From: Sycobia sp. Sy_11
Taxonomy: Eukaryota > Arthropoda > Insecta > Hymenoptera > Epichrysomallidae
Length of the DNA stretch: 64,000 bases
NCBI GenBank assembly: GCA_018907035.1
Contig: JACCIC010000136.1
Span: 1,336,501-1,400,500, forward strand
Direction of reading: 5' to 3'
In this document: piece after piece, positions 1 to 12,080 of the stretch
Numbering within the stretch: position 1 is the stretch's first letter
Layout: every line of letters begins with the position of its first letter
Position numbers and translations under genes: made by a program
Notes under the pieces: generated by a model
Databases searched by the model: none
Told to the model about the DNA's origin: nothing
What the model saw: only the letters and a program-made list of their open reading frames with translations

Positions 1-560
1 AAAAAAGTTGTTACTTTCATGATCAACTTATTCGAGTCTTCGCCCGAGTGTGACGGAGAGATACGTACAGCTGTAGCACTGAGACCGGATTATCCGCAAT
101 ATCATATGGCTTTGAAAGATAGTGCTAAAACTTCTCGTCCAGTTATGACTCGCCGTCTACGCGCTCTCACTCGTAAATGCGGCACGGTACCTATGTTCTC
201 TCTCGTCGCGTAGCCCTCGAGTATATGCTCGTTTCAAAATTACAATTGGGCACATTAACGGAGGGCCTTACATTATCTGGGGTGTTTCAATGCTGCAAGG
301 CTCACTTGCCTCGATATTAAAATCAGACTCGCTTCAAATGCGTTCTTTACCCGAAGGCTCTTGCATGTTGAACTTGTCTTCGTATTCAGGATCGCTGCCG
401 TGATTTTAGGATTTCAGATCGGCGACCTGATGTTTTCCTAAAGCTTTTCTTGTGGAGTCTGTCTCTTTCTCTGATATAGTCTAACGCCCATCGATCTTTG
501 GGGCAAGCTTATCGCCATAGCCTTTTCTACTATGCAAGGTCTTGAATTATCATAGCGAGC
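1..560. other. unresolved window edge
   Basis: A stretch of moderate GC with a 64-codon open frame at 19-213 on the plus strand and broken frames on both strands. I recognise no domain, repeat or splice structure. It abuts the mariner remnant that follows and may be part of a further mobile element cut by the window edge. Confidence 0.3.
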
Positions 561-639
561 TTGCCTGGCCTGCTTCTGTAATGAGTTTACCGCTGCTTTT
601 ATGTGGAGATCAGGTGGTGTATAAGACAGGTGGGGTAGA

Positions 640-1035
640 ACTTCCTATTCGAACGATTTCAAATATGTCTTGACCACTGTCGCAACATGGGGTTGAGCAT
701 TGTCATGCTGTAAAATCACTTTTTCATGTCTATCGTTGTATTGCGGCCGTTTGTCTTTCAATGTTCGGCTCAATTAGAACACATTAATTGTGTTCAATGT
801 GATTGTTTTAATCTATTTTAACAACTCATAATACACTGTTTCGAGCTTGTCCCGCCAAATACTGAGAATGACCTTGGAACCGTGAATATTCGGTTTGGCC
901 GCCGACGTGGAAGCATGGTCGTGATATCCCCATGTTTTCTACGCTTGGGATTATCGTAATGAACCGTTGAAGCCACTCTCGGTACGTTTTTTCACTAATA
1001 GCGATCTCAGCGTATTTGAAAACATTCAATGAGCC
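640..1035 (-). mobile_element. mariner transposase remnant (cecropia-like)
   Basis: Minus-strand translation in shifting frames gives the middle of a mariner transposase. The stretch KPNIHGSKV...W.DKLE.VYYELL is followed, after a short unrelated insert, by LKDKRPQYNDRHEKVILQHDNAQPHVATVVKTY. The second catalytic Asp (HDNAQPH) is present. The same protein segment occurs on the plus strand at 51.1 kb, so the two are copies of one family. Both ends and the third catalytic Asp are missing, there are several frame breaks, and about 35 bp at 771-805 has no counterpart in the 51 kb copy. Non-functional. Confidence 0.75.
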
Positions 1036-1060
1036 TCAGCCATTTCATAGATTTCTTATC

Positions 1061-2619
1061 TTATTTATTATAGCCTCATAGATTTCTTCATCTTAAAGCA
1101 GAAACTTAAAATCTCCCGCAAATGACCAGAATTTGGCTCGTAGATTAATATATTTAATCGAGAATAACTTTATGATGGCGACATAAATCGAATAAAATTT
1201 CATTGATGTTATGTTTACAAATACTTAAGCGTATTGTATGACATCTACGATCTATTTATTTCCAGTATCACATATCGATACAGCCATAAATTGCAAAGGG
1301 GCGAAAATAAATTTGTACACCAAATAATTAGAAACTGAAAAAATAGAGTATTGTATATTTCTATTACATTTTTATTAGTAATTACTTTTGTTGTTGTAAT
1401 TATTTGTATATATAATATTATACTATCCACATCCTAGTAATATAGAACTACTCTGCCGCCCACACTTTAACCTCGAGCGCCTTTAGCGAGGCAGGATTTA
1501 TTATATGCACCCACGTCTTTTTTCATTCATGCTTCTACATAGACACGCGAAGGGATAAAAACTAGGATGCAACGCGACTCATGATCAGAAGCGAGGGAGT
1601 TATGGATATGACAAAATCAAAAACATTATTATAATAGTAAACTATAGTCTGTCTTGTGCATGAGAAGCCAGTTTGAAAAATTTCTATTATATTTTTCGGA
1701 ACATATGCGCAAGTCTAAATCCCCCCCTCCCAATGTATCTCTGCCGAAGAGGGCATCTATTACACTACTAATTGCCTACTCGTATGACTATCGATATATA
1801 AGGCGAAAACAAGGACATCGAAGAAGGATGAAGAAGTAATAAAGGAAGAACTTTACATTTTCTTCCATTTAATAGAAAAATTTTGTTTGACATGCATTGA
1901 AAGAATGCTGTAGAAAATAATTTTAAGCAATTAGACACCTAGACATACAAGTTAGAGAAAATGAAAGACTTGAATTTGTAATAAACAATCATCAAATTTT
2001 GAACCATGTCGATGTAGAAATCGACAAAAAGGAAGTCCTTAGAAATGGTACAAATACAGCGCCCGATCCATGGATCTATCACTCGATTTTTCATGGGCAG
2101 GTTTTTTTTTCAAAAAGTGTTTGATACCTGTTTATAAACTATGAAGGTTTCATTAAGCAGTGGAAGCACCATCGACAGCGGCATCACGAGCAACATAGAA
2201 AAGAGATGGTCGAGAATAGGTGAGAGGCAAACATGTAAATATAAGAAAAGATCAGCGATTATGCCAAATTTTCTAGACAAACTTTGGAAGTCTGCATGGA
2301 TTCAACAAGGATCTACAAGAGACTCTGGTCAACGATTTAATAAGCCTCGTAAAGAAATTGGAAAAAATGCTGAAAACAGCTAATACCATGACAGCTCTCG
2401 TCGAAACTTTCAATCATTTCATAGGTGAGATTCAAATAAGTTTTCATTTAAATATTTCATTTATTATTTCAAAATATTTTTTCTAAAATAACTAATGGTT
2501 TAATTTAATTTAATTTTCATTTTTAATTTAATTTGAGTTTAATTTAATTTCATTTTTTTTTTGTTAAGTTTAATTTTGGTTAAGGTTCTTGAATTGTGCT
2601 TATGTCGACTGTTTTTCGA
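1061..2619. other. no recognised feature
   Basis: AT-rich DNA with only short unrelated open frames (up to 80 codons at 2141-2383, low complexity and without homology that I recognise). I see no exon, repeat boundary or RNA gene here. Confidence 0.5.
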
Positions 2620-3060
2620 TGAATTAATAATAATATCAATATATATTTATATAAATTTTAATATATAATTAATTGAACATTATAATGAGTCATTATACTG
2701 TCCTTGTTTAAAATCAGGCCCGCAGACTAATCTAAAATTAAAATTTTATTAACTGAAAAAATTCTTTATTAGTCAAGTGCAATGTGGCTGTCCCCGCCAC
2801 CTTTATCTAATTGAAGACCTGCTGTAGTTGTCCAATGTTTCAAGCTCGCTACGGCTCGTCAACAGGAACTAAACTGACTAAATCAGTGATTACAACATAA
2901 CAACTGATTTAATCAGTTGTCAGAATTTTCAATTAATTATATATTGATATGTATTAATATTGATATAAATATATATTGATATTATTATATATTAATTTTA
3001 ATTTATTTAATTGGACTGTAAGACCAATAGAAATATGTATTAATTTAGTTATTTGTTTAA
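2620..3060 (-). mobile_element. Penelope-like element terminal region remnant
   Basis: Read on the minus strand, this contains the same landmarks as the end of the Penelope-like element at 30.5-30.9 kb. They are a hammerhead-like core, the block TCTTCAATTAGATAAAGGTG, a GGGGACAG(C/T)CA(C/G) block, a run ending in TTTCAG-TTAAT, and a AAACAAGGACAGT block. At 3011-3035, on the plus strand, lies the terminal motif TTGGACTGTAAGACCAATA found at the end of other copies. No coding sequence remains. Confidence 0.7.
2826..2870 (-). ncRNA. hammerhead-ribozyme-like core, degenerate
   Basis: On the minus strand, an AGUU-CC / GGACAACU pairing forms helix I around UUGACGAG (consensus CUGANGA), a GC-UAGC-GC helix II and GAAACAUU. 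The match to a type I hammerhead with a two-base-pair helix III is clear, but the first core base is changed and helix II is short. Penelope-like elements are known to carry such motifs. Activity of this copy is doubtful. Confidence 0.5.
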
Positions 3061-4210
3061 GATTTACTGTATTATAGTACTTCGAATTTATTTGAAGAAC
3101 ATTAAAAAGCTGTAAAAAATTAAAAATGATTTTATCCTTTTCATATTTCGAATTATCGGTATTAAATTTTTTTCTTAACTGTCAAATGGTTTAAAATTTT
3201 GTGCAGCTATTATATGCATACACCAACACAGATCGCCTAACGCAAGGAGTCATCAATATCGGTATCGCAACAAGTAACCCAACAGTAACCGCAGATTGAT
3301 AAGTAATCGGAGAAATTCGTGGTCCATGAGTTGCAACAGCAGTATCAACAGTATCCGTAAGAATGTGATGGATCCTGTGGAAGATAAGGGACGATTCAAT
3401 ATATGAAGTTCTTCGACAAGCATTGATGTGGATTACACTGTTGGATTTGAGGGTTCAGATCAAAGAGAATGTTATATATAGTAGATAGAACTAGAACTAG
3501 AAATACGCGGATAGAAATATCAGACCCTGCGATATATTTATAGGCTGTATATCTGTCAAGAACGTCGCAGTATTATATTTGAGCATTTCTTTCGGTGTCA
3601 TTTATTTTATCAAGCAAAATCGTAGCAAGTTCACAGACAAATAAACGTCATTCCGGAAAGCGCGGATTCTAGTCCATAATATGAGAAAAAATGCTCAGTC
3701 GTATCGTTTGAAACATATGCGATAGAACGTATTGGTGAAAAAAATTATAGGCTCCAATGAACGATACCTTGGATAAGTAAACATGTAACCAAACATGTCA
3801 CCATGTTTTCATTCAAACTGATTTGTACGCCCAATATATTAGATTAGGTATTTCTAGAACATAAGTTTTTCAATAGTAGTTTATTAACAATAGTTTAACA
3901 AATAATAAATTATATTATTACAATTTAATTTTAAAAAACAATTTAATTTATAATATAAATAATAATGATGTAATTCATATAATCTAAATAAATTATAAGA
4001 TAATAAAATAATAATTATCTACTCTGGCTTCCTGAAAATCAGAATAAAAATACAAATTACAATAATTTTTCTTCCAAAAATACTTCCCTAAACAGCCATT
4101 TTCCAAAAAAATCCTCGCTAAAATTATTCGAATGATATACAACTATATAAATTTTTTATTTTTATTTTAACTATTATTTTAGTTTTATTTAATTTAATTT
4201 ACCTTCTTGT
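3061..4210. other. AT-rich DNA with an LTR-like segment
   Basis: Mostly AT-rich DNA without genes. Between about 3370 and 3670 a less AT-rich segment carries a purine-rich run (gaagataaggga), TATA-like sequence and an AATAAA signal, which together resemble part of an LTR. I could not find a second copy in the window, so the LTR reading is weak. Confidence 0.25.
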
Positions 4211-4218
4211 CATTTTTA

Positions 4219-4485
4219 TTATATTTATATAATCAACATGTAGTAATATAAAATGGGAATATATTTTCATACAAGGAAACTTTTTTCGAAAGTATATAAA
4301 AGTATACACAAATCCGTTACTTTGATTAACCCATAAAATAATCAATTGCTGCTTAAAATAGCAAGCATGACCTGACATAATAATCTTTTATATTTATACA
4401 ATCAGCTTGTAGTAATATAAAATAAGGATATAATTCTTATAAGACACTTTAAGTTAAAATATATAAAAATATAGACAAATTTATT
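4219..4485. repeat. diverged direct duplication, 169-bp offset
   Basis: The block beginning ATATTTATATAATCAACATG at 4221 recurs as ATATTTATACAATCAGCTTG at 4390, followed in both by GTAGTAATATAAAAT and later by similar AAAATATATAAAA(G/A)TATA stretches. This is a two-copy tandem repeat with point differences and small gaps. Confidence 0.6.
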
Positions 4486-5090
4486 ACATATGCGCGAGAC
4501 GTATTTTGGCAGACTAACATATGATTTGAAGTTAGTTATAACATATGTTTGGAGCATTCCGACTTATTGTGCACCACGCGTAACACATACACAAGTCCGC
4601 ACGCATTGTTAACCATTTCATGTTTAACAATTATATCCATTTTATTTTAATTTCATTTGAATATAATTTTGATTAATTTTCTTTTAATCTCAGTTTCATA
4701 ATTAATGTAAATTAATTAAGTACGTTCTATTCATGCAAAACACTTCTCTATCATGTATGCACTAAAGCACCGATGATTCTAAGCAAAATCAATAAATACG
4801 AATAATTACATAAACATATGATTATAAACATATAAAATAACTAACAAAATAACTAATAATGAAATTAATAATAATAAAAAAACTTATTAAAAACAAATTA
4901 TTAATAACATTTTTGAAGACAATTATAAATAATAAAATAATAAGTAATACAAATTATTAAGAAACTATAATAAAACAAGATAAGAACACATTATAAATAT
5001 TTAAATAAAAGAAAAGAAGAAGAAACTCTCCCGACGATCGTTAGCACTAATAAAATATTTCATTTCTTTTCTCATTGATGATTCCCATAT
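4486..5090. other. no recognised feature
   Basis: Very AT-rich low-complexity sequence rich in AATAAT runs. No gene or repeat boundary is visible. It precedes the degenerate Gag region. Confidence 0.4.
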
Positions 5091-5099
5091 TATCTCCTG

Positions 5100-6640
5100 A
5101 AAGAATCAGTACACATGCCGTCGTCTGGCTAGAGCGTATGGAAAAAATGATCGCTGAACTTATTGATAACAACCATAATAGATGAGAATATGGGAATTAT
5201 TTAGAAAAAGAATTCATAAGTTAGAAACTGCATTAAACGAGGAAACATCCGAGAAAAATAAATTACAGGACACCATGCGAGGAATCTTTTTTGGCTCGAC
5301 TGAAAAAAAAATAAATCGTAAATCTTAGCAGAAAGAGACAGGGAAATCATGAATTTATTAAAAAGACGGGGGAAGAAATAAAGTAATAAAGAGATATGCT
5401 CGTAACAGTAGTATGAGCCACCCTTAAATTAAACGAAAATTCTCGAATCACCGATGCCATACTTGATTTGGAGGATGTTTAACCACTTAAAAATAAAAGA
5501 TGAAACCCATTCCAATTACGCGAGGAGCAGCGAAAAAACAGCAGAGCACAACAATGAAATAGAGAAGATAAGGAGAGAAGTTTACTGAAGAAAACAGACG
5601 TTTGAACATCAGCCTAAATTAGCCAGGAGTCCTGGAAAAGATACAAGCCAGAGGGTAATTCCTATACAACACCCAATGGATACAGGAATAGCAATGCCCA
5701 AGTATCGACTTTTTATTACATTTGCCTTGCAAATCGTAGAGACGTCGAAAGAATTAACTGAAGGACTGCAACCAACGGAAAACTTAGCAGTATTATCACC
5801 AGTCTTACTCAAGGATCCTCGTACACTTCTGACCCTTGCCTGATTGATTTCAGCGACCATACCATGCTATTAATTTAATAACCAAGTTATTAAAGGACAA
5901 GCATTACCTATCCTTAATGGAGCATTGAGTCCTTTTTCACGTCCAAATTCTCAGAAAACACCATTCTTAATAGAAACAAACACACTAACATATATGTAAA
6001 CATGGCAAATGCATCAGTAAAGTCATTATACTTGAGAGATGCTGCTAAACACTTACCTGAATACGATGAACCATCTATACGTTGCAACAATTTCTAGAAT
6101 ATCTCTCTGACGCATTAGAATCAATAGACCCTAACCTTGAGGGAAAATTCATCCTCTACTTAAAAATCCGCCTTATAGGAGTCTCACGAGATGCAACAGA
6201 AGGAACGAAATTAGAGTCATATGAAGACTTCAAAAAACACCTTTGAGAATAATTCCCTTCCTCGAAAACCGCAGGCCACTTAATCGGAGAAGTCGGCAAT
6301 GAGTCTCAAAGGAGAAATGAATCCGTTCTAACGTATGCTAACAGGCTAAAGAAACTAGCCTCACAGATACATGAAGCAAACAGAGTAGCACTAATGCACC
6401 CGCTACAGGTACCTTTAAAAAATATAGTGAATATACGTTAGTGGATTGTTTTAGAGCATGACTTAAGTCTAACATTACACCCCGTCTAAAACGTACTGAA
6501 GTTGTCCAAAATATTGTCAAAAATACTATTGCACTTAAGAAAAAAAAATAAAAAGGAATCAGCAATTAATAGAAAGGGAGAACTTCATTTCGGGGAACAG
6601 CAATAAACGACTAGTGCTCAATTTACTAAAAAAAGGTATC
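5100..6640 (+). pseudogene. gypsy/errantivirus-like gag remnant
   Basis: Plus-strand frames, interrupted by many stops and shifts, read as a retrotransposon Gag. A Lys/Glu-rich region that looks coiled-coil lies at about 5180-5340. A capsid-type segment lies at about 6050-6400, with FLEYLSDALESIDP, LEGKFILYLKIRL, a YEDFKKHL-type helix, AGHLIGEVGN and NESVLTYANRLKKLASQI. This order (counting residues, a helix, then ESV-YANR) is typical of Gag from gypsy-family elements. The zinc-knuckle part is absent here but appears in the same orientation at 12.85 kb, after other insertions, so the two may be halves of one gene. Assignment to gypsy rather than BEL rests on motif recall, not a search. Confidence 0.55.
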
Positions 6641-7060
6641 TTGGTATAGGGAAACTATAGGATAGGTGATATTTCGGGAGGTAAAAATTATTAAGAGTTT
6701 TTATCCAAAAACTAATCAAACAAACTCGTCGACAATTACACCAAAACTTGCACCTTTATTTTATCTCTATATACAAAATGAAAAATACAGTGCTCGATGG
6801 AGAGCTAGAATTCAACTGCCTAGCTGGCCTTTTCCAAAATCACGACAAGAATTCTTGGATGGGTCTTCGATCTACCTACATGCATTGCTTTATAACTATA
6901 TAATTAATTGAACAGGGAGAAAAACAGAGAGGTAGAGAACAAACCGAGATATTCAGGCAAAACTGCACCCCTTACAGAGATGCCTACTTCCCTTCATAAA
7001 TTCGGAAAATCTCATATTTCTTTCATACCTAGTATATAAATAAATATATATATATATATA
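6641..7060. other. no recognised feature
   Basis: Short open frames with no recognised domain between the Gag remnant and a mariner. The last 25 bases are a TA-rich run used as the mariner target. It may be further Gag linker. Confidence 0.3.
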
Positions 7061-7991
7061 GAAGGTTGTCAAATACGCTATGCATGATTAGTTTGGATAT
7101 TGCGTTCAAAAGTTATAGACGTGTAAAAATGAAGTTCACTAACGCCGAAATTCGCGCTATTCTAAAGTTTTCCCTCGTCAAAGGCAACTCGGCTAGAGAA
7201 ACGTTCCGTGAGATTAATGGTGTTTTGGGAGATGGCACGCTATCTCTTCGAACCGCAGAAGAATGGAGTTAGACTGGCATATGGCATCTCGTGACATCGC
7301 CCAGGAGATGAGAGATAGTAACCAAACCATTTTAAACCATCTGCAGAAGGTTGGATACAAAAAAAGCTTGATGTTTGGGTGCCGATCCATTTGACGTACA
7401 ACAACGTTCTGGACCGTATCAACGCCTGCGATGTGCTGCTGAAATGGAACGAACTCTACCCATTTTTGAAGTGGATGGTGACTGGCGACGAAAAATAGAT
7501 CACCTACGACAATATCAAGCGAAACCGGTAGTAGTCCAAGACCAGTGGACCCTCCCAAACAGTGACCAAGCCGGGATGGACGGCCAGGAAGGTTTTGCTG
7601 TAGTGTTCCACCAGGAGAACGTCAGACCACACACTTCGTTGATGACTTTTCAGAAGCTACGGGAGTTCGAATAGGAGGTTTTATCGCATGCCCCATATAG
7701 TCCGGACATAGCGCCTGTTTAGCAAGTGTTTAGTACCTGTTCCTGTCCATGTCGAACACCCTTGGTGGTGTAAAGTTGGACTGAAAAGACGCATGTGAAA
7801 AGTGGCTGTCCCAGTTCTGCAAATAAGGATAGGGGTTTCTATGAGAGGGGTATTATGAAGTTGCCGTCCAGATGGAAGCAGATTATCGAACAAAACGGCG
7901 CATATTTGACGTAAATCCGACCACTGTAATACTTTTTATAAAGCATTGAATGAAGAGCAAAAAAGCGGACGGGAGATATTTGACAACCTAA
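7061..7991 (+). mobile_element. mariner element with both ends, internally deleted
   Basis: Inverted ends GAAGGTTGTCAAATA (7061) and TATTTGACAACCTAA (ending 7991) are flanked by TA on both sides (7059-7060, 7992-7993), as expected of a Tc1/mariner insertion. At 931 bp it is shorter than the usual 1.25-1.3 kb, so it has internal deletions. Its right part is nearly identical to the short element at 12.35 kb in inverse orientation. Confidence 0.85.
7066..7750 (+). pseudogene. mariner transposase pseudogene
   Basis: The N-terminal helix-turn-helix half is intact at about 7129-7269 (EIRAILKFSLVKGNSARE, REINGVLGDGTLSLRTAEEW), then the frame breaks. A second frame supplies DIAQEMRDSNQTILNHLQKVGYKK. 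The first catalytic block VTGDEKWITYDN follows at about 7480. The second catalytic block reads HQENVRPHT, so its usual Asp is Glu, and the third block (SPDIAP) runs into a stop before the last Asp. Several frameshifts and the Asp-to-Glu change make it inactive. Confidence 0.8.
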
Positions 7992-7999
7992 TATATATA

Positions 8000-8299
8000 C
8001 ATATATGTATGTGTGCGCACGTGTAAATTTCTGTATGTAGCGTGTAAGCATCTGTATCACGAATTTTGAGCAATTAAGTATTTCTTTTTTCGGTAAATTC
8101 AATATTTTCATAGCTTGAGGTTCATATTATGAATTAAATTTAAGACATTTCCCATTAATTTTAAATTTCAAAAGAAACGTTGCTCAACATATTATTGTCC
8201 TAAAATTTTTACAATGTTAATAATACTAAGTACAAAAATTAGCGCCGAATATGTAAATACTTAACTGTTAATAGTCCCAATATGTTGAATGACTATGTA
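8000..8299. other. non-coding DNA between mariner and BEL pol
   Basis: AT-rich DNA after the mariner end, starting with a TA-rich run. It could be the decayed 3' LTR of the BEL element that ends at about 8300 on the minus strand, but I cannot show LTR boundaries. Confidence 0.25.
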
Positions 8300-8309
8300 C
8301 TTTTATAAT

Positions 8310-8830
8310 AATCTGGTTCTCTAATAATTCGCCCACTCCTAGATTTTCTTTCGAGTTTGCATACTTTTTCTGAATTTTTCACATAATTCATTTTACTTGT
8401 CATATTATCATATTTTTTTAATACGTATACTCTCATTCACTTGCATTATCAGCATCAATCTCCAATGGGTAAATTCGCTGTACTGGACGTTTACCTAACT
8501 TCGTTTTTAAAACAGCGACACGTACTTGTTCGTCTCGACCCGTGTACAGTTTTTCAATACGCGCTCACGGCCAATTTATTCTTTTTTGATTGTCTTCGCC
8601 TATTAGAAACACATGACCGACATTAATTTTTCATTTAATTTCGACATTAACTTTTGATTTTAGAACTACGATACTCCTTTCTGAATTTGTGTCGCCAATG
8701 CAACGTCATCTCTTGTTTATATTTGAATTACGAATTTAAATCAATTTGATCAAGTATATCTAAAGCTGGCATTTCGTTTTCTCTAATATTTTGTATAAAC
8801 ATGGAGGGCGTAAGTGGACTAATATCGCCG
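8310..8830 (-). pseudogene. BEL integrase C-terminal region
   Basis: Minus-strand frames give NSRPLLVITEDAGDISPLTP (end of the integrase core), then WRHKFRKEYRSS, then the BEL-specific tail VGHVFLIGEDNQKRINWPRA-like and YTGRDEQVRVAVLKTKLG...RIYPLEID in alternating frames. This tail matches the conserved region following the integrase in BEL/Pao elements. At least four frame breaks are present. Confidence 0.75.
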
Positions 8831-9949
8831 GCATCTTCCGTTATGACCAGAAGAGGCCTTGAATTCAAACAACCTCGCAATCATTGCATAGTACCGTGTA
8901 CATTTCTTCGTATATCAGGCATGCTTTTCCTAACGTTCTACACAAAAGATTTTTCAATAAACTAATCAATCGCTCCCACCAACTACCCTACAACGCTGAC
9001 AGTGGGGAATTAAATCTCCAAACTATTCATTTGGCAGAACTATATTGACTAATAGCATCCCAATTAATTTTTCTAAATGCGTTATCAGCTCCGACAAAGT
9101 TTAGACCATTATCGCTATAGTTTATACTGGGCTGCTACTTCCGCGACGAGCTATGAAACGACGGAGACTGCTTGGAAATTTCGAAATTAATAATGAACTT
9201 ACAGTTCAAGGTGTACAGCTTTATAAACGGTGCAAGTATACAGTCAGATCTACGCTTTCTGCTGAACTTTTAAGAATACTGGGCTAGCAAAATTGATACC
9301 AGTTACTGAGAATACCGCTGCATCTTGAACACGATGGCCAGGCAGAGGAGGTGGATATACCTGTAAAGGTTTTACATGGAATCTTTTACATATTACACAT
9401 TCCAATTATAGATCTAACGGTTTAGCGCATAAAGAAAATCCAATATTTTTCTTTTAGTTTTGACATAACAGTTTGTAAACTCGCGTCACATAAAACTTCA
9501 TGTGTTTCGTGAATCAATAACTATAATTTTATGCTTTCAATTCAAAAATATAGGACATAGAAAAGAAAAGTTATCCTCTCGTTCAACAATCCCGGTTTTC
9601 ATTCGAATTAAGCCTTTTTTCTCCGTAAAAGTTATAAAATTTTTTATTTTTGTTTTACTATCAGAAACAAAGATTTTTTTTTGTAAAGATTGCATTAATT
9701 TCAATTCGCTAGTTTGTATTTCTATGCAAGTTGGGTAACGACCGACGTTTCTCCTATTAAATTTTAAACTTTTAAACTTCTTATAATCTAATTAATTTTT
9801 CGTAAGAGGAAAATCGCTAATGTTAAAATAGATAATATTTTCTATAAGATCATTTTGAATTAATAACGTCCTTGTATACGCTTCCTAGCTTCACTATTTA
9901 CCTGTATTTCATCAACTTCGCTTTCATGTATTCCACTTGTCTGTATTTT

Positions 9950-10150
9950 CTTTCAGCCAAGCAGGACCTTCCCACCATTGCGATTCAAATAAATATTTAG
10001 AATGGCATCCGCGAGATAGTACGGTAGATATGCAGGGTTCAGTTCGCCTGGAACGTATTTCCATATCCTGCGCATTATGTCTCTAATTTCCCGAACCCTA
10101 TTCCACACGAATATACCCCACTGAATATTTCTTTTCAACCATGCTAAAAC
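9950..10150 (-). pseudogene. BEL RNase H segment
   Basis: The stretch NIQWGIFVWNRVREI, then WKYVPGELNPAYL(P), and, one frame over, SRGCHSKYLFESQWWEGPAW corresponds to the conserved W-FV-NRV-EI ... VPG-LNPADL-SRG ... WW-GP-WL block of BEL/Pao RNase H. The frame shifts inside the motif. Confidence 0.8.
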
Positions 10151-10267
10151 GGTGGTTGAATCCGTCCAATAAAATGTTGGAATTTTTTCATACAGGCACT
10201 AATAATTTTATTTACTTGTCGACTGATTATCGTAGCCACTAGGAGTTCAAGTCTTGGTATTGAAGCT

Positions 10268-10882
10268 TTATCGTACTATGCGGGTTTTTGCCGCTAAGAA
10301 TTTTAATTTTACCTCACCATTATTCTCTACGCGCAAAAATGATACCGCTGAATAAGCAAACGTACTGGCATCGCAAAATGTGTGTATACTAAAATTACCC
10401 GTACCGACTTTACGCAAAATCTCAATCTTTTTCCAATACGGCAATTGGTTGCAACAATATAGAAATTTTGACTTCGTTTCGTCATCAGCCGGTGTGTCCC
10501 ACCCCGTTTTATTTTTCCATAAATTTATAAATAATATTTTGGGTAACATACTCATTGGAGCCATTATTCCAATCGGATCTACTATTTTATGTGCTACCGA
10601 GAGAATACAGCGCTTTGTTATATTTTCTGTATTTTCGAATACCAAATTTTCGATGTTTATTGCAATGCAGCCACGGGTTTTATTAAATACTATACCGAAT
10701 ACATTTGTGTATTCATTACTCGAAGAATTGCGTAAAAATTCCCATCGACATAGGTCACAATTACTTGCTGATATTATGTTTTTGCTTTGCTCTCGGAATG
10801 TATTTAATTCTTCAGCGATTTTAACGCTTGCCGCGCAATTAATCACATAATAAGATCTTTTTAATTTATTTAAATCTTCCAA
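10268..10882 (-). pseudogene. BEL reverse transcriptase 3' part and connection
   Basis: A 204-codon open stretch. It contains IKIAEELNTFREQSK-type leader, LGIVFN-type KTRGCIAINIE, TKRCILSVAHKIVDPIGIMAPMSMLPKILF (the conserved R-vLS-is-ifDPlGl-sP block), LWKNKTGWDTPADD and FSIHTFCDASTFAYSAVSFL, the start of RNase H with the catalytic Asp in FCDAS. It is the best-preserved part of this element and follows the RT palm fragments at 11.0-11.3 kb. Confidence 0.85.
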
Positions 10883-10949
10883 CGACCATAGACTAATTCG
10901 ATTTTCGTTTGCTTGATTTATTGAAGTTGTTAGATAAAGTTCAATGACG

Positions 10950-11300
10950 GCTCCTAATAAAAAGGGACTGCAAATAAGCCCGAATACAACTCGTTCGTGA
11001 CGGAAAATTTTTAATTGACCATTATAAAGCCATAAAAAACATAAAAAATCACGATCTTTTTCATTAATCTCTACTTATCGGAAAGCTTTTCGTATATCCG
11101 CAATAACTGCAATTTCGTGAATTTCGCAAAACGGAGAATAATGGCCGAGTTTGATCTTTTTCTAAACATGCATTTAAAGAAGAAGAACCCTTTTCACTCG
11201 CGGAAGCGTCAAAAACCGGTCGAATTTTCGTTGTGCCTCCTAATTTCACTACGGCTCGATGTGGCATATAATGAGAAAACGTATTGTTTATTTGATTCGG
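10950..11300 (-). pseudogene. BEL reverse transcriptase 5' part
   Basis: MPHRAVVKLGGTTKIRPVFD ASASEKGSSSLNACL is the BEL RT motif LPHHAV-K--S-TTK-RVVFDASAK---G-SLND-L. The next stretch GYTKSFPISRD, then IRLVMKKIVIF-type frames toward 10.95 kb, are decayed. The catalytic YMDD-type box is not clearly readable. Confidence 0.75.
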
Positions 11301-11324
11301 ACGTACTTGTTCGATCTAATCCAC

Positions 11325-11591
11325 TCATAGCCATTCTTTCAATATATCAATATATGCATCGTATATGCCTTCATTTTTTAGTATTTTGCAGGTAGCAAAA
11401 TCATCTAGCCACGGGAGATGTATTGCAAAGAAATGTATTGAGAAGTATTGCATGTCTTTATTAAATTCTACCGTCGATAAAAAAATTAATTTTACTCTAT
11501 CGTTTTTAATCCATATCAGAGATTTCTCAATCGGATCTCTTATACCGAGTATATGAAGGTTCCAAATATTTGAAATTTTTTCATTGTTCAC
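11325..11591 (-). pseudogene. BEL pol linker segment
   Basis: An open stretch of 88 codons between protease and RT, including IWNLHILGIRDPIEKS and HLPWLDDFATCKILKNEGI. Position and partial similarity to the linker of BEL polyproteins (the W--LE-IGI-DP... block) place it in this element. No catalytic residues are expected here. Confidence 0.6.
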
Positions 11592-11689
11592 AAAAAAGGT
11601 AGTAATGTCTTTACTTGATAGTTCTCGTACTCTTACTTGGCACTGTCCAACCTAAATACGTCTCTTGCAGCGTAAGTCCATTCGTTAAA

Positions 11690-12080
11690 TCTACTTTTTT
11701 ACCCATTTGCAATTTTCGCGCATGTCCATGCCCATTAATAGATCTATTTCACCGCCTGCGATTTTATTTTCCGATCTTTCTATATCGAAAAGAAAAATGC
11801 CTTTATTCTGCAATTCCTTGACCCAATTGACCCGTTTAACACTAGGTATATTACCGCCAATGATCTGCTGATCTAGCATTCATCCGTGCTAAGTATATAT
11901 TATGAGATTGACATTCTGAATTTATACCCCCAAATAATGAATGGGTAATTTCCATATTTCCGCGCGGCTTTTAATTAAGAAATATCGCTGTCTCAGATCG
12001 TATATAGGATCGGTAAAATCCTGTATCAATTATTGCTCGTGCATACTTTTCTTCCGAGTTGGAGTATAAAGTAACTACTA
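11690..12080 (-). pseudogene. BEL/Pao aspartic protease
   Basis: Near 12030 the minus strand reads RAIIDTGFYRSYIRSETA, with a DTG catalytic triad. It continues to WKLPIHYLGV and, in another frame, WVKELQNKGIFLFDIER and GGEIDLLMGMDM, the usual C-terminal protease block (IDLLIG-D). Frames shift twice. Upstream of it, CTAVCKCSGGN may be a worn zinc-knuckle from Gag. Confidence 0.7.

Noticed and set aside
10380..10850. Plus-strand 156-codon frame
   Set aside because: Antisense shadow of the BEL RT segment on the minus strand.
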